Part shown: positions 8,870 through 18,430 of the stretch, piece by piece
How positions within the stretch are numbered: position 1 is the first letter of the stretch
Layout: every line of letters starts with the position of its first letter
NCBI RefSeq assembly: GCF_000756305.1
Contig: NZ_JRFE01000060.1
Location: 1 to 63,567, forward strand
Direction: 5' to 3'
Length of the DNA stretch: 63,567 nt
From: Myxosarcina sp. GI1
GTDB taxonomy: Bacteria > Cyanobacteriota > Cyanobacteriia > Cyanobacteriales > Xenococcaceae
The notes under the pieces: model-generated
Database searches by the model: none
What the model was told of the DNA's origin: nothing
What the model saw: only the letters and a program-made list of their open reading frames with translations
Program-made: the position numbers and the translations under genes

Positions 8870-10270
8870 TCATCGAGATGCTCTATTTTCTTCCCATATT
8901 TTGACAATTTCATCGCACCGCTGAAGATTTGGCTCGGCAATCCAGCAAATAAGTTCTAGCTCATGAGCCATTAAGAGCAGTTTTGGATAGGGCAAAAAAG
9001 CAAACAATATGTTTTCCTGAAAATAAGTAAATTCTTTCATACCACTCCGCATAAATTTTAGGTTAGCAGCTACCTCTTCTTCGCCTTGCGGAGCATTATT
9101 ACGGAAGATAGTTTCGGTTAGACCGTACACGGAGGGAAATATAGAACTTCTCTCTCCCCAGTCTGAAGTCATAGGAAAAGCAATGCTAAAAGTAATATCT
9201 TCAGGCAGGCGATCGCTAAATTCTCTGGCTGTGGGATGACCGCAATATAACAAATGCGGTCCTAATTCTATAAACCGTTTTTTTCTGATAACGTTGACAA
9301 TTTCTGGCTTTTTTTCTGGCTTTTTATCGGTTTTAGTAGTATCTATATCGGCAGATGTATTAACATTTACAGTAACCTCTTCTTGACTTTCATTTTCTTT
9401 TTGTGCTATTCCCTCATCGTAAACTTGTCTCATTTGTTTGAGCTTTTTGACCGAAATTTTTTTCCCGCTACTGGAAAGTTTGATAACTCGCTGGCGAAAA
9501 TCTTCTGGTACTGAGTCCGAGGCTAAGCGATACAAAATGGTAACGTTCAAGCCAGAATTTACTATATCTGCTCTACGATTGCCAAACGTTTCCCAAAGAC
9601 GCATAAATTGGGCTATCGACGTGTAGTGAAACCCCGTTTCTTTTTCGACCCATTCTCTAAACTTACCATGAGGCAATAATCTCTTTACCTCGGTTAATCT
9701 CTTTCCAGCTTCGAGAGTGCTTTCAATAGTATTTCTGATTAAACCTTTAATTTCTGTTGCTTCTTCCTTAAGATGTAAGATTAACGAAGCGTCAAGCTCG
9801 CCGTAGTCGAATCCTACATCCAGAGCGGATGAACTTTCTATTAAATCGGAATCCTCTCGTTCGACATACTGAGAAATATATCGAACTAACTCATTTGTAA
9901 AATTTTGGTAGTTTACTGGCTTGCAATAAATCTTTTCCAACCACTCTTTACTTGCGGCAATTGAATTCAATTCAGATTCGGTTTTATGAGCGGAAATAAC
10001 AAACCCTAAAACGTCTTTCTTATCAAATTTCGCTTGCTCGATTAACACGTCTCCATTTATCTGAGGGAGAATTATGTCTATAACCGCTATGGTCATTATT
10101 CCTCTACGGCAATTTTCTTCAATCTGCTTGAAACCTTCGTTGCCTTCAGCAAAACTTTGGAGCAACACTCGCTCTGTATTTAAGGTTTTAGATATGATTT
10201 CAGTTACGCATTTGTTAAAGTCGCGCTCATCATCAATTAATATTACAGAAACAAGTTTTCGATCGCTCAT
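8870..10270 (-). CDS. Receiver-like domain fused to DUF3102 and a degenerate DNA-methylase-like domain
   Basis: 466 residues from the ATG at 10270; a longer start at 10384 adds 38 residues before the conserved domain. Residues 1-130 resemble a response-regulator receiver: SVILIDDERDF (acidic pocket), AVIDIILP (phospho-acceptor aspartate), VISAHK and CKPV. The middle is DUF3102-like (LKEEATEIKGLIRNTIEST through LLPHGKFREWVEKETG). The C-terminal region starts IELGPHLLYCGHPT and ends CDEIVKIWEE, matching the edges of ParB-associated DNA methylases (LGPHRLLCGDST ... IIxxWE), but the catalytic DPPY is replaced by AFPMTSDW. It may be a regulated DNA-binding factor that no longer methylates. No histidine kinase is adjacent. 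Confidence 0.7.
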   Translation of the reverse strand: MSDRKLVSVILIDDERDFNKCVTEIISKTLNTERVLLQSFAEGNEGFKQIEENCRRGIMTIAVIDIILPQINGDVLIEQAKFDKKDVLGFVISAHKTESELNSIAASKEWLEKIYCKPVNYQNFTNELVRYISQYVEREDSDLIESSSALDVGFDYGELDASLILHLKEEATEIKGLIRNTIESTLEAGKRLTEVKRLLPHGKFREWVEKETGFHYTSIAQFMRLWETFGNRRADIVNSGLNVTILYRLASDSVPEDFRQRVIKLSSSGKKISVKKLKQMRQVYDEGIAQKENESQEEVTVNVNTSADIDTTKTDKKPEKKPEIVNVIRKKRFIELGPHLLYCGHPTAREFSDRLPEDITFSIAFPMTSDWGERSSIFPSVYGLTETIFRNNAPQGEEEVAANLKFMRSGMKEFTYFQENILFAFLPYPKLLLMAHELELICWIAEPNLQRCDEIVKIWEENRASR

Positions 10271-10400
10271 TAAGACAAATTTAATATGGCTGTATTTTTC
10301 TCTAAATACCAATATATAGCATTTTTGCGAGCCTTGATTTTTACGGTCGTTGCCGTCCCAATTGCAAGCAAAACTAACTACCAAACAGAAATTTCTGAAG

Positions 10401-11996
10401 ATGACGTTAAAACTTTATAAATTTAAATTCTGGAATCTTATCTTTATTTCGCTTCTAAGTTTCCCAATTCAGAGTTTGAATGCCCAAGAAAGCAGTAAAA
10501 TGCGCCAAAATGTAAAAATTGCGCCAGAGCGCATTACTATTTCGGGCAATACCGTATTTTCCGACTCAGAGCTGATTAAAAAGTTAGAAAAATTTCGCGG
10601 TAAAAAACTTTCTGTATACGTTTTGAACGATATGGCAGCAGAAATTGAAAATTTATACACTTCCAAAGGATACCGTAACTCAGGAGCATACATACCGCAG
10701 CAAGAGGTTTCTAGTTCTGGCTCGTTAAAATTACAAGTAATTGAGGGCAAGATAGAGTCAATTGAGATCGATGGCTTAGAAAATCTTAACAAAAGCTATG
10801 TCAATTCTTTTTTCTCTTCACTAAGATCGAAACCCTTAAACGTAAAAACTATCAATGAAAAACTAGCTTTATTAGAGCGAAGCGACGCAATTGAAAACGT
10901 CAGTGCAGAACTAATAAATGGAACTCAACCAGGCACAGACATACTTCTTGTTAGTGTAGAAGAAGCTCCCGTCTGGAAAAATTCTTGGAATTTTAATAAT
11001 TGGCGATCGCCAATTGCTGGAGAATACACGGCGACTGCTACTAGTAGCTATCGAAGTATTTTAGGTTCAGAAGACGAGCTTTACGGTAGCTATAGTTTGT
11101 TTGAAGGGGCTGATGCCTTTTCGATTGGCTACCAAATTCCTGTTACTAGCAATCGCGGCACTTTAAGCATAGAGTATCAGAATAATCAAAGCCGCATTGT
11201 CGATAATATTTTGGAGGACTTGGGTATTCGCTCGGAATCCGATATGCTTTCTTTAGGCTTTAATCAACCAATTGCTAACAACTTCGAGCGTGAAATTGCT
11301 TTGGCGATTTCATTCGAACGAACCGAGAGCCGTACTTTTATAGATGGCGATTTTCCCTATTCTTTTAGCGAAGGTTCACAAGATGGTCGTTCGGCAGTGT
11401 CAGTTTTGAGTTTGGCTGGAAACTGGACGGAAAGAGGACAAAAATCTGTCTGGAATTTCTACTCTCAATTGAATTTCGGCTTGGACGCATTTGACGCTAC
11501 AGTTAATGATAATGCTCCCGATGGAATATTTTTTAGCTGGTTAGGACAGTCCGAATGGGTACGAGTTTTAAATCGAAGTGAAAATGCCGATTTATTGTTT
11601 GTAACTCGTTTATCGGGGCAACTAACCCCAGACGATTTGCTTCCTGTCGAACAGTTTGTGCTAGGTGGTGTTGGTACTGTTCGCGGTTATCGACAGAATC
11701 AAGAAGTAGGAGATAATGCTCTTGTTGCTAATATCGAACTTGTCGTTCCTCTCGTCGGAAACAATAATAGTTCCTCTCAAATAAGGTTGATTCCTTTTGT
11801 CGATTTTAGTAGAGTTTGGAACGTACAGGGGACAAATTCAGCTTATCTTAGCAGCTTTGGTTTTGGTTTTCGCTGGCAATTAAGAGAAATTTTATCTCTA
11901 AGAGTTGATTGGGGAATACCTTTAGTTGAAGTCAGCGACTTTGATAACTCCCTGCAAGATAGCGGAATTTCTTTTTCTTTTCAATTACAACCATAA
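10401..11996 (+). CDS. TpsB / FhaC-ShlB family outer-membrane transporter
   Basis: 531 residues from the ATG at 10401, chosen because it gives a clean signal peptide ending in LNA before QES; a start at 10350 would bury it. Two POTRA domains follow (RITISGNTVFSDSEL through the SKGYRNSGAYIP region, then IDGLENLNKSYV). A 16-stranded barrel domain then carries the diagnostic GGVGTVRGY motif of loop 6. TpsB proteins export large TpsA adhesins, hemolysins or toxins by two-partner secretion. No TpsA partner is visible in the window. The divergent arrangement with the receiver fusion gene leaves a short shared promoter region. Confidence 0.85.
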   Translation: MTLKLYKFKFWNLIFISLLSFPIQSLNAQESSKMRQNVKIAPERITISGNTVFSDSELIKKLEKFRGKKLSVYVLNDMAAEIENLYTSKGYRNSGAYIPQQEVSSSGSLKLQVIEGKIESIEIDGLENLNKSYVNSFFSSLRSKPLNVKTINEKLALLERSDAIENVSAELINGTQPGTDILLVSVEEAPVWKNSWNFNNWRSPIAGEYTATATSSYRSILGSEDELYGSYSLFEGADAFSIGYQIPVTSNRGTLSIEYQNNQSRIVDNILEDLGIRSESDMLSLGFNQPIANNFEREIALAISFERTESRTFIDGDFPYSFSEGSQDGRSAVSVLSLAGNWTERGQKSVWNFYSQLNFGLDAFDATVNDNAPDGIFFSWLGQSEWVRVLNRSENADLLFVTRLSGQLTPDDLLPVEQFVLGGVGTVRGYRQNQEVGDNALVANIELVVPLVGNNNSSSQIRLIPFVDFSRVWNVQGTNSAYLSSFGFGFRWQLREILSLRVDWGIPLVEVSDFDNSLQDSGISFSFQLQP

Positions 11997-12003
11997 TTAG
12001 CTT

Positions 12004-12144
12004 ATGTTAAATAGTCTACTATGGATTATTCTAGCGGGTTACTTAGTCTTATTTTGCTTCTTTAAACGATTAGTAGCACGGCGAGCTAGTGAAAAAGTTA
12101 CTCATCGCTACAATCGGCAAACAGGTTTAGTTGAAAAAGTTTGA
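12004..12144 (+). CDS. Small single-span membrane protein (46 residues)
   Basis: It starts 7 bases after the TpsB stop with an ATG, so it is probably cotranscribed and perhaps coupled. The product has one hydrophobic helix (residues 3-20, LLWIILAGYLVLFCFF) followed by a basic, polar tail (KRLVARRASEKV). A short inner-membrane protein with a cytoplasmic positive tail is expected. The family is not recognised. Confidence 0.45.
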   Translation: MLNSLLWIILAGYLVLFCFFKRLVARRASEKVTHRYNRQTGLVEKV

Positions 12145-12327
12145 ACATTTTAAGTTTCGCTCTCAAATAGATTTTCCAGACGCAAATTAGAGCGTCGCGA
12201 ATTACTATTACTTGGCATTTTTTTCTTCCTTAACGAACTCATTACTCGAACAATGAACTCTTGTTCAACTCCGTAAATCCTGTTAGGTAACGATTTAATC
12301 TTTGATTAAATCGAGGTAGTTCACATA

Positions 12328-12867
12328 TTAAATGTTGTTGTCAGTAGCTTTCGTCCGATTGTAATGAGCGTAATACGTACTTTTGCTTATATCTACGATT
12401 CTACAAATCGTATCGATATTATGTTTAGTACTATTTCTCAGGCTATTTATCATTATGTCGATTTCTTTGGTATAAACTGTACGTCTTCCTGGTTTTCTAC
12501 CATTGCTTTCAATTGTTTTTAGACGTTTTTTTGAAGCTTCAGTCATTTTTGCGGTTTTGATCGAACTCAGGTCGGATAAAACAGAATATTGGGGTTGATG
12601 AGTAAAATAGACCTGTTCAACATTCAGACAAACCAAAGTAATTCTTCGCTCGACTATAGTACAAAAGTTATCGAAAATTTTTGAAAAAGTGTCTCCCAAA
12701 TAGTCGAGGGTTTCAATCACCAAAATACTTTCTGTTTCTATAGACTCTAGGCAAATTTTGCTGATGCTCGACATTTGGAATGAAGAAACTTCTAATCCAA
12801 GTCTTTTTAATATTTGATGAGATTGAGAAAGACTTTTTTCTCTTAACAAGTTGTAACAAATTTTCAC
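12328..12867 (-). CDS. Resolvase/serine-recombinase-like protein, apparently degenerate
   Basis: 179 residues. The middle (ILVIETLDYLGDTFSKIFDNFCTIVERRITLVCLN) matches the DRLGRSLxxxxxxxxxLxxxGIxxxxL section of serine recombinases, but the usual N-terminal YxRVSTxxQ with the catalytic serine is poorly preserved (REKSLSQSHQ). The C-terminus has the family hinge and HTH layout: NGRKPGRRTVYTKEID, then DTICRIVDISKSTYYAH. It is either a divergent resolvase (dimer resolution or IS-derived) or an inactive relic used as a DNA-binding protein. It stands alone, opposite the transfer operon that begins at 13162. Confidence 0.55.
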   Translation of the reverse strand: MKICYNLLREKSLSQSHQILKRLGLEVSSFQMSSISKICLESIETESILVIETLDYLGDTFSKIFDNFCTIVERRITLVCLNVEQVYFTHQPQYSVLSDLSSIKTAKMTEASKKRLKTIESNGRKPGRRTVYTKEIDIMINSLRNSTKHNIDTICRIVDISKSTYYAHYNRTKATDNNI

Positions 12868-13161
12868 TAGTTTAATCTGGTAGTTTGTTGTAGTAGAACA
12901 AAGTAACTATAAATATAGTAGATTCTATTTATTTAGGCGGTAGTTAAGGCTAAATAAAGATTTTTTTTGAGAAAAAAAAGAACACCACCGAAGTTGGTTA
13001 TCTTCTCAAAAGATATTCTAAAGGGGATTTGAGAAAGCAAAATGTCTAAAAATTTTTTATCATAAATCAAAGTAAAAAAGAAAGCTGCTGCTCATCTACA
13101 CGGTGGTAGCGAATAAAAGTTTAAGCGCAAAATTCTTTAATAATGGTGGACTACAAATAAA

Positions 13162-13797
13162 ATGTACTTATTGCCGAGCAAGATAAAGCAGTCTAGAGAC
13201 TTAACGAAATTCGATCGTTTTTGGCAGAACTTGTTGCCAAATTCAGTCAAAAAAATAATGCCTCATTGGGGAATTACGGCAGTTGGGCTTTCTTTAGCGG
13301 CTATACTGTCATACTCGGAACTTTTAGTTACGATGACAACTTTATTTTGGGCTTCACTCTTTTTTGCTTTTTGTTTTAGATGGTTAAACAACTTAAGTCC
13401 TTATATTGAAAAGCAAAAATGGATAATACCTTTATATCATGGCATTTTGTTTGCTTTTGTTGCCAAACCAGTAATGGCACAAGGCACTTTTGGAGCGGCA
13501 GCTTGTCAGACTAGTGGTTTATTCGCTACGGTCGGTTCGTATACTGAAACCGTATTTAGCGCAGTTTCTTTTGGTGCTATAGGGGGAGCGACACTAAGTA
13601 CTTTAATCTGTCAGGTTATAGGATTTTTGACTCTGGCAATTATCTTGGGATTTTTAGGAGTATTAGGCTATGTAGCTTTTCAAATAGGCTATCAAAGACA
13701 GCCAGTATCCACAACCCTAGATCCGCTCTTTGGCTTTCTAATTTTTGCTGGTGGAGCAACTATGATGATCGCAGTAATGCTTGGTACGACTGTATAG
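13162..13797 (+). CDS. VirB2/TrbC-like conjugative pilin candidate
   Basis: 211 residues with several hydrophobic segments. An AKPVMAQG sequence near residue 107 looks like a signal-peptidase site. After it come a small-residue-rich segment (GTFGAAACQTSGLFATVG) and two long helices (residues ~135-170 and ~190-211), the two-helix hairpin expected of VirB2-type pilins. It is the first gene of a long plus-strand operon of type IV secretion genes. The long pre-sequence of about 107 residues is unusual for a pilin. The assignment rests on position and topology rather than motifs. Confidence 0.55.
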   Translation: MYLLPSKIKQSRDLTKFDRFWQNLLPNSVKKIMPHWGITAVGLSLAAILSYSELLVTMTTLFWASLFFAFCFRWLNNLSPYIEKQKWIIPLYHGILFAFVAKPVMAQGTFGAAACQTSGLFATVGSYTETVFSAVSFGAIGGATLSTLICQVIGFLTLAIILGFLGVLGYVAFQIGYQRQPVSTTLDPLFGFLIFAGGATMMIAVMLGTTV

Positions 13798-13863
13798 CGA
13801 TAGAAAGTTTTGACTTTTTACTGTTAAAGCCTACACATACTTGTATTATGAGGATCGAGAGTT

Positions 13864-16800
13864 TTGAGAGAGAAAGACTTAAACAACGGTCAGATAAATT
13901 CAATGGTCGGTACGGCATTGGGATATGGATTTATAGCACCCGAACAATTAGGTTACTTTATGGCAATCTTCGCTTGCTGTATCCCCTTTATGTTTGCCGA
14001 CCCGCTTAAAGGATTGATAATATTTGCTTGCATCTATGGACTGTTTTGGATTTTAACGGGCAACGATCCTAGTAAGTTTTTCGAGAGATTCAAACGACCC
14101 AAACGTTATATATCAGAAGAGACTCAGGTAAACTTCGATCGCAGTGGAGTTCCAAAGAAGGAATCTAGCAAAAGAAATGCTACGGTCTTTAACATAAAAG
14201 GAAAAAATCATACTTTCCATCACATAGAACCCAAGTTCTGTTTGAGAACCTACGGGCAAATCGAACTCGATGCTAAAAAAATTGGGTTCTATCTACTACG
14301 TCGCGGTCCGCAGGTAATGATAATTCTTTGCTGGAAGATTGCTGGTTACGATCCCTCGATGACGGGAGAACAAGCGTTAGCCATTTTAACTTCAGCAACC
14401 GACGCGCTAAATATGCTGCCAAAGGACATAGATCTTAAAGTCTATGAAGATATTAATAGCTCTGCAAGCAAGTATTTAAATATGCAGCGAGAGCTACAGA
14501 GTAAAAATTGTGATGTTCTCAGCCAAAAAATTATGGCATCGAGAATGGAAAAAGGCGAGCAGCTAGCAGATGAGGGAAGATTACAGACTAATAATATCTT
14601 GATTTTTGCCAAATATCGCGTTCCGTTGGGACAGGATTATGCAGTCAAGCAAAATTGGTTGGATGAAATGCTAGCTCAAACCCAACCTCTAGTAGGAATG
14701 TTTAGAGGAAAGCAGTTCGACTCGAAATCTGCCTGGAAAAAGGTATTAGATTCAGCCTATTACTATGCCTACCAGCAAGTAAATAATTTGCTGACGAATA
14801 ATAAAGGGTTTGGCTTGCAAGCTACTTCGCTAAACGTCTTTCAGCTTTGGGCTAGAGATTATTTAGAATTGCACGAACCGCCCGTAATTCCCGTACCGCA
14901 ATATATTATTTACAACAATGAAGGATTGCAGCCGCCAGTCATCAATTCGGGAACTCATGTATTGGGCAGTCTTTTCGAGCCTGCCGATGGTGTTAGTACG
15001 GTTCCACACTTCGACAACAACCATGTTTATTTTCCCCACAACAATAAGTTTGCTGCGTTTGTACGTATCGGACAAATTCAAAAATATCCCCCAGATAAGC
15101 AAAACGTTGCGTTGGGGTATACGCGCTATCTTTGGAATATCATAGCCGATAAAACCACGATTACAGACTGCCGAGTAATTTCGGAATTAACCGCAGACAG
15201 GTCGGGTTTTGAAATGATACAGCTAGATCGTATTACTTCCAATTCGGTAAAGCGAGAAGCACTGGCAGCTAAAAAACAAACTGTTGATGTAGTTGCCATG
15301 CGAAGGCGGGAGCAAGCTGTAGAAGCAAGAGATCTACTAGAAGAAAAAAATATTCCTTTTTGGGTTAGCCTGGGAATTTGGCTCTACCGAGATACCAAAG
15401 AAAAGCTAGAGCAGGATCTTAGCAATCTCTGCCAGCAAATTCCCTCGGCGGCGGTAGAAAGAGTAGAAAATTGTGTAGAGCATATTTGGTTTCAATCGCA
15501 AACCTTTGAGTGGGAGGCTTTTTTAACCAAGCCCAATCATCGTCGCCAAAAATACTTTGGTTTTCAGTCGCTTCCTCTGATTCCTCTAATTAAAAGTAAA
15601 ACCATCAATCGACGTGGCATGATGTTTTTGACTAGAGAATTAAATACACCAGTTTACTTAGACATCGCCAATGAAAAAAATCATACGGGAATTTTTGCTA
15701 AAACTGGTGCTGGAAAGTCAAACATCATTTTAGAGATGTTGTTTGAATACGTTATCTACGGTCAACGGGTAGTGCTGTTCGATTTTCCCCGACCAGATGG
15801 AACGAGTACATATACCGTACTCGTTCCCCTGCTGCAAAAGTTAGGAGTAAAAGCTGCCTATCATAACGTTCGAGAAAACACGATCGATATTGTCGAACTA
15901 CCAGATCTTCGCGAAGCGAGCAGCCCTGAAAATTACGAGGAACGCTGGAATGATACTATCAAATCTCATGTTAGGCTTCTGTGTGCTATTGTTATGGGGA
16001 TAAGCAATAATCCCGATCGAGAGATCTTGGTAAATTCGCTTTTAAGCGAATGTTACGCGAGTTTTCACGAGCGAGAGGAGATAAAAAAGCGTTATCGAGA
16101 AGCAATTGAAGGCGGTTATGGTTCGACGGCATACAATAATATGCCAATTTACGAAGATTTTGTCGATTTTGCCGAAGAATGGTTTGCCAACTACATCGAG
16201 AAAAAACAGCAAAAAATCGATTCCGAGTTATCTAGAGAAACTATAGATTTAATATTAATTCAGTTGCGAGGTATACTTAAAACTTCTCTGGGAAGATCGA
16301 TTAATGGCATTAGTTCTTTCGATACCAATGTCGATGTGTTGGTGATAGGATTGACCGACGTTTCGGAAGATTTAGATTCTCTACTATATGCAATGACGGG
16401 ATTAAACGTGCTGTTTCGAGGGGCGTTTAGCTCGAAACGCTCTTTATTAGGAATTGATGAAGGCACGATATTATATAAATTCCGTTTTTTTGCCAAGCAA
16501 ACTGGAATTGTTCCCGTACACGGACGTAAGTGGGGATGTAATTTTTTGATTGCCGCTCAGGAAACTTCAACGATCGCCAATTCTGTAGTAGGTGACGAGA
16601 TATTTGACAATTTAGATAATATTTTCTGTGGATGTATAGAAAGTACCGCTATTGATAAAATGGCACGGTTGGGTTTTCGCCGCTCGATTCTCAACCTGTA
16701 CACGACAGATGCTTACAAACCAAGTGGAGAACTCTTGCAATCCTACTGGTATTTAAAGCGGGGAGATAGACATTTTGAAGTAGCACACGCACCTAGCGAC

Positions 16801-16974
16801 CTGCTGCTAGCATTAGGAGCAACCGAGCCTGAAGAAGAATATGTAAGAGCGAATATAAGAAGTCAATATGATGATGAGATCGAAGCACTCGAAGAATTTG
16901 CCAGAATTAATGTAGAGGCTAAAAAATCGGGGATTCCCATTAAATCGTACTATTCTCAAGTAGCACAATCTTAA
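13864..16974 (+). CDS. virB4: VirB4-type conjugation ATPase with an N-terminal VirB3-like membrane part
   Basis: 1036 residues from a TTG at 13864; an ATG 13 codons later is possible. Residues 15-75 have two membrane segments (LGYFMAIFACCIPFMF and LIIFACIYGLFWIL) resembling VirB3, so this looks like a VirB3-VirB4 fusion. The C-terminal motor domain has Walker A AKTGAGKSN at about residues 612-620, DFPRPDGTS after it, Walker B SLLGIDEG, and a late FLIAAQETSTI stretch. VirB4 energises pilus assembly and substrate passage at the inner membrane. The gene sits second in the operon, and the next gene starts 1 base after its stop. Confidence 0.88.
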   Translation: MREKDLNNGQINSMVGTALGYGFIAPEQLGYFMAIFACCIPFMFADPLKGLIIFACIYGLFWILTGNDPSKFFERFKRPKRYISEETQVNFDRSGVPKKESSKRNATVFNIKGKNHTFHHIEPKFCLRTYGQIELDAKKIGFYLLRRGPQVMIILCWKIAGYDPSMTGEQALAILTSATDALNMLPKDIDLKVYEDINSSASKYLNMQRELQSKNCDVLSQKIMASRMEKGEQLADEGRLQTNNILIFAKYRVPLGQDYAVKQNWLDEMLAQTQPLVGMFRGKQFDSKSAWKKVLDSAYYYAYQQVNNLLTNNKGFGLQATSLNVFQLWARDYLELHEPPVIPVPQYIIYNNEGLQPPVINSGTHVLGSLFEPADGVSTVPHFDNNHVYFPHNNKFAAFVRIGQIQKYPPDKQNVALGYTRYLWNIIADKTTITDCRVISELTADRSGFEMIQLDRITSNSVKREALAAKKQTVDVVAMRRREQAVEARDLLEEKNIPFWVSLGIWLYRDTKEKLEQDLSNLCQQIPSAAVERVENCVEHIWFQSQTFEWEAFLTKPNHRRQKYFGFQSLPLIPLIKSKTINRRGMMFLTRELNTPVYLDIANEKNHTGIFAKTGAGKSNIILEMLFEYVIYGQRVVLFDFPRPDGTSTYTVLVPLLQKLGVKAAYHNVRENTIDIVELPDLREASSPENYEERWNDTIKSHVRLLCAIVMGISNNPDREILVNSLLSECYASFHEREEIKKRYREAIEGGYGSTAYNNMPIYEDFVDFAEEWFANYIEKKQQKIDSELSRETIDLILIQLRGILKTSLGRSINGISSFDTNVDVLVIGLTDVSEDLDSLLYAMTGLNVLFRGAFSSKRSLLGIDEGTILYKFRFFAKQTGIVPVHGRKWGCNFLIAAQETSTIANSVVGDEIFDNLDNIFCGCIESTAIDKMARLGFRRSILNLYTTDAYKPSGELLQSYWYLKRGDRHFEVAHAPSDLLLALGATEPEEEYVRANIRSQYDDEIEALEEFARINVEAKKSGIPIKSYYSQVAQS

Positions 16975-16975
16975 A

Positions 16976-17952
16976 ATGAAAGTCATATCAAAAAATAGTC
17001 TCAGTTTTATATTAGGCTTATCGGTCGCTTTTTTGGCTTGCGGCAAAGGCATAAAAGCTCAAGATTTTGTGGAGGATACCGCAGCAGAAACTACGGAAGA
17101 AGTAACTAAAGAAAATCTTTCTATAGGAGACTTTGTTGAAGGGATTTTAGCTGAGGCTCCCATAATAATCGATAGAGGTCGCCAATTAATCGAAAATCTC
17201 AATGCAGAGAACCTTGTCAATACAGTTTACGGGACGTTGGGAGAGCTTGGCTTACTCGATCCCCAGGAAGAAGCTAATAGAACGGCAACTTCGCCCGATA
17301 GTCCCTACAGCAATCCCGAATCTACAACGGAAACCGATGAAATGGGACGCGCTGCCGATGCTCGGCAGTCACAAACAATCCAAAGACTTTCGCAGATAGT
17401 CTTTAACAAACAGGGACAAGAGGTAGTTGCAGAGCATCGGCAGCGCGTCCCATTTCAGTAGTTGCAGAGCAAAATCAAATTTTACAGGAAACTCAAGAAG
17501 GGGCGAGTCTATCACAAGAAGCTGTAGTTCAAACTCATGGAATATCGAAAGAAATTGGAGTCCGAAGTCTCAATAGTGCCGAGGCGACTTCTCTTGCAGC
17601 AGCAGATGCTCTTGCTGCTGAGGCATCTCAAGATGTTTTAAAAGCGATCGCCGCTCAAAACGAATATACCGCCCAAATTGAATCGGGAATTTCCGAACAG
17701 CTAACGCTGCTAACGGAAGCTCAAATTTATGGCGGCATTCAAATGAAAGGCTTGAATACACAACTAACCGTATTAAATCAAAGAGAACAAAATATGCAGT
17801 TATATGATGCCGCTCAAATTCTCCAGCTATCGGAAATAGATAATAACCTGGAGCAACAAACTGAAATGGATAAATATCACCGTAGAATAGACAGCATACA
17901 AGCGCAAACGGGTATGACTAAAGTTTACCTACCAGGTTTATTTATCAAATAA
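16976..17952 (+). pseudogene. VirB5/TrbJ-like secretion protein, frameshifted by a 35-bp insertion
   Basis: The first frame (16976-17461) has a signal peptide (residues 1-28, ending IKA before QD) and helical sequence, then meets a TAG at 17459. The second half continues in another frame to the TAA at 17952 (VVAEQNQILQETQEGASLSQ through KVYLPGLFIK). Removing 35 bases, one copy of the 14-bp direct repeat at 17423 and 17458 plus the DNA between, joins the halves into one protein of about 313 residues. The joined protein is Gln- and Ala-rich and helical, like VirB5/TrbJ minor pilins of conjugation systems, and lies where VirB5 is expected. As read here, only the N-terminal half can be made. Confidence 0.75.
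17338..17457. repeat. 26-bp inverted repeat created within the virB5-like gene
   Basis: The 26 bases at 17338-17363 recur exactly as reverse complement at 17432-17457. A 14-bp direct repeat, GTAGTTGCAGAGCA, occurs at 17423-17436 and 17458-17471, overlapping the inverted copy. The pattern fits a template-switch event: synthesis jumped at the shared GAGCA, copied the opposite strand, then returned and recopied the 14 bases. The result is a net gain of 35 bp and a long potential hairpin (26-bp stem, 68-base loop). Confidence 0.85.
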
Positions 17953-18037
17953 AGGTAAAGAAAACCAAACTTTCGAGATTTTTGGAGAAGTTTGCTCTAT
18001 CTTTACGGTCGAGGCTAAATAAATATAATGCTACGCC

Positions 18038-18430
18038 TTGATTAATCAAAAAACACTGCTATTGTCAATTGCAATCGTCGCTACTTTGGTTTCTGGCTGT
18101 CAAAGTAGCTCGCAAAAGCTTGTAGGAGATTGGGAATCTGAATGCTATAACGAAAGCAAAGGCAGAAAGATTGATGAAAATCTAATATTTGGGGCTGACA
18201 GGTCTTTAGAGCATTATATAAACATCAGCTATCGAGGGAAAGAGTATTCAAAAAACACTGGAACCTATAAGCTTGAAGGCGATCGCTTAGAGTTGAGATA
18301 CACGGAATCTGATTTGACCTCCCAAACGGTGACAAATATTCGATACGTAGACTGGTTGAGTCCCGACCAAATCAAAGTTTCTAGTAAAGACGGAGGTATC
18401 ACTTGTTATTACTCGCGAAGGACATCATAA
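18038..18430 (+). CDS. Lipoprotein in the transfer operon
   Basis: 130 residues from a TTG start. The first 20 residues form a lipoprotein signal with lipobox LVSGC (Cys at about 21). The mature part (KLVGDWESEC ... GTYKLEGDRLELRY ... YSRR) has the alternating pattern of a small lipocalin-like beta barrel that measures or binds something at the membrane. Position inside the type IV secretion operon suggests a VirB7-like lipoprotein role, but VirB7 proteins are normally much smaller. Its end overlaps the next start by 28 bases. Confidence 0.6.
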   Translation: MINQKTLLLSIAIVATLVSGCQSSSQKLVGDWESECYNESKGRKIDENLIFGADRSLEHYINISYRGKEYSKNTGTYKLEGDRLELRYTESDLTSQTVTNIRYVDWLSPDQIKVSSKDGGITCYYSRRTS

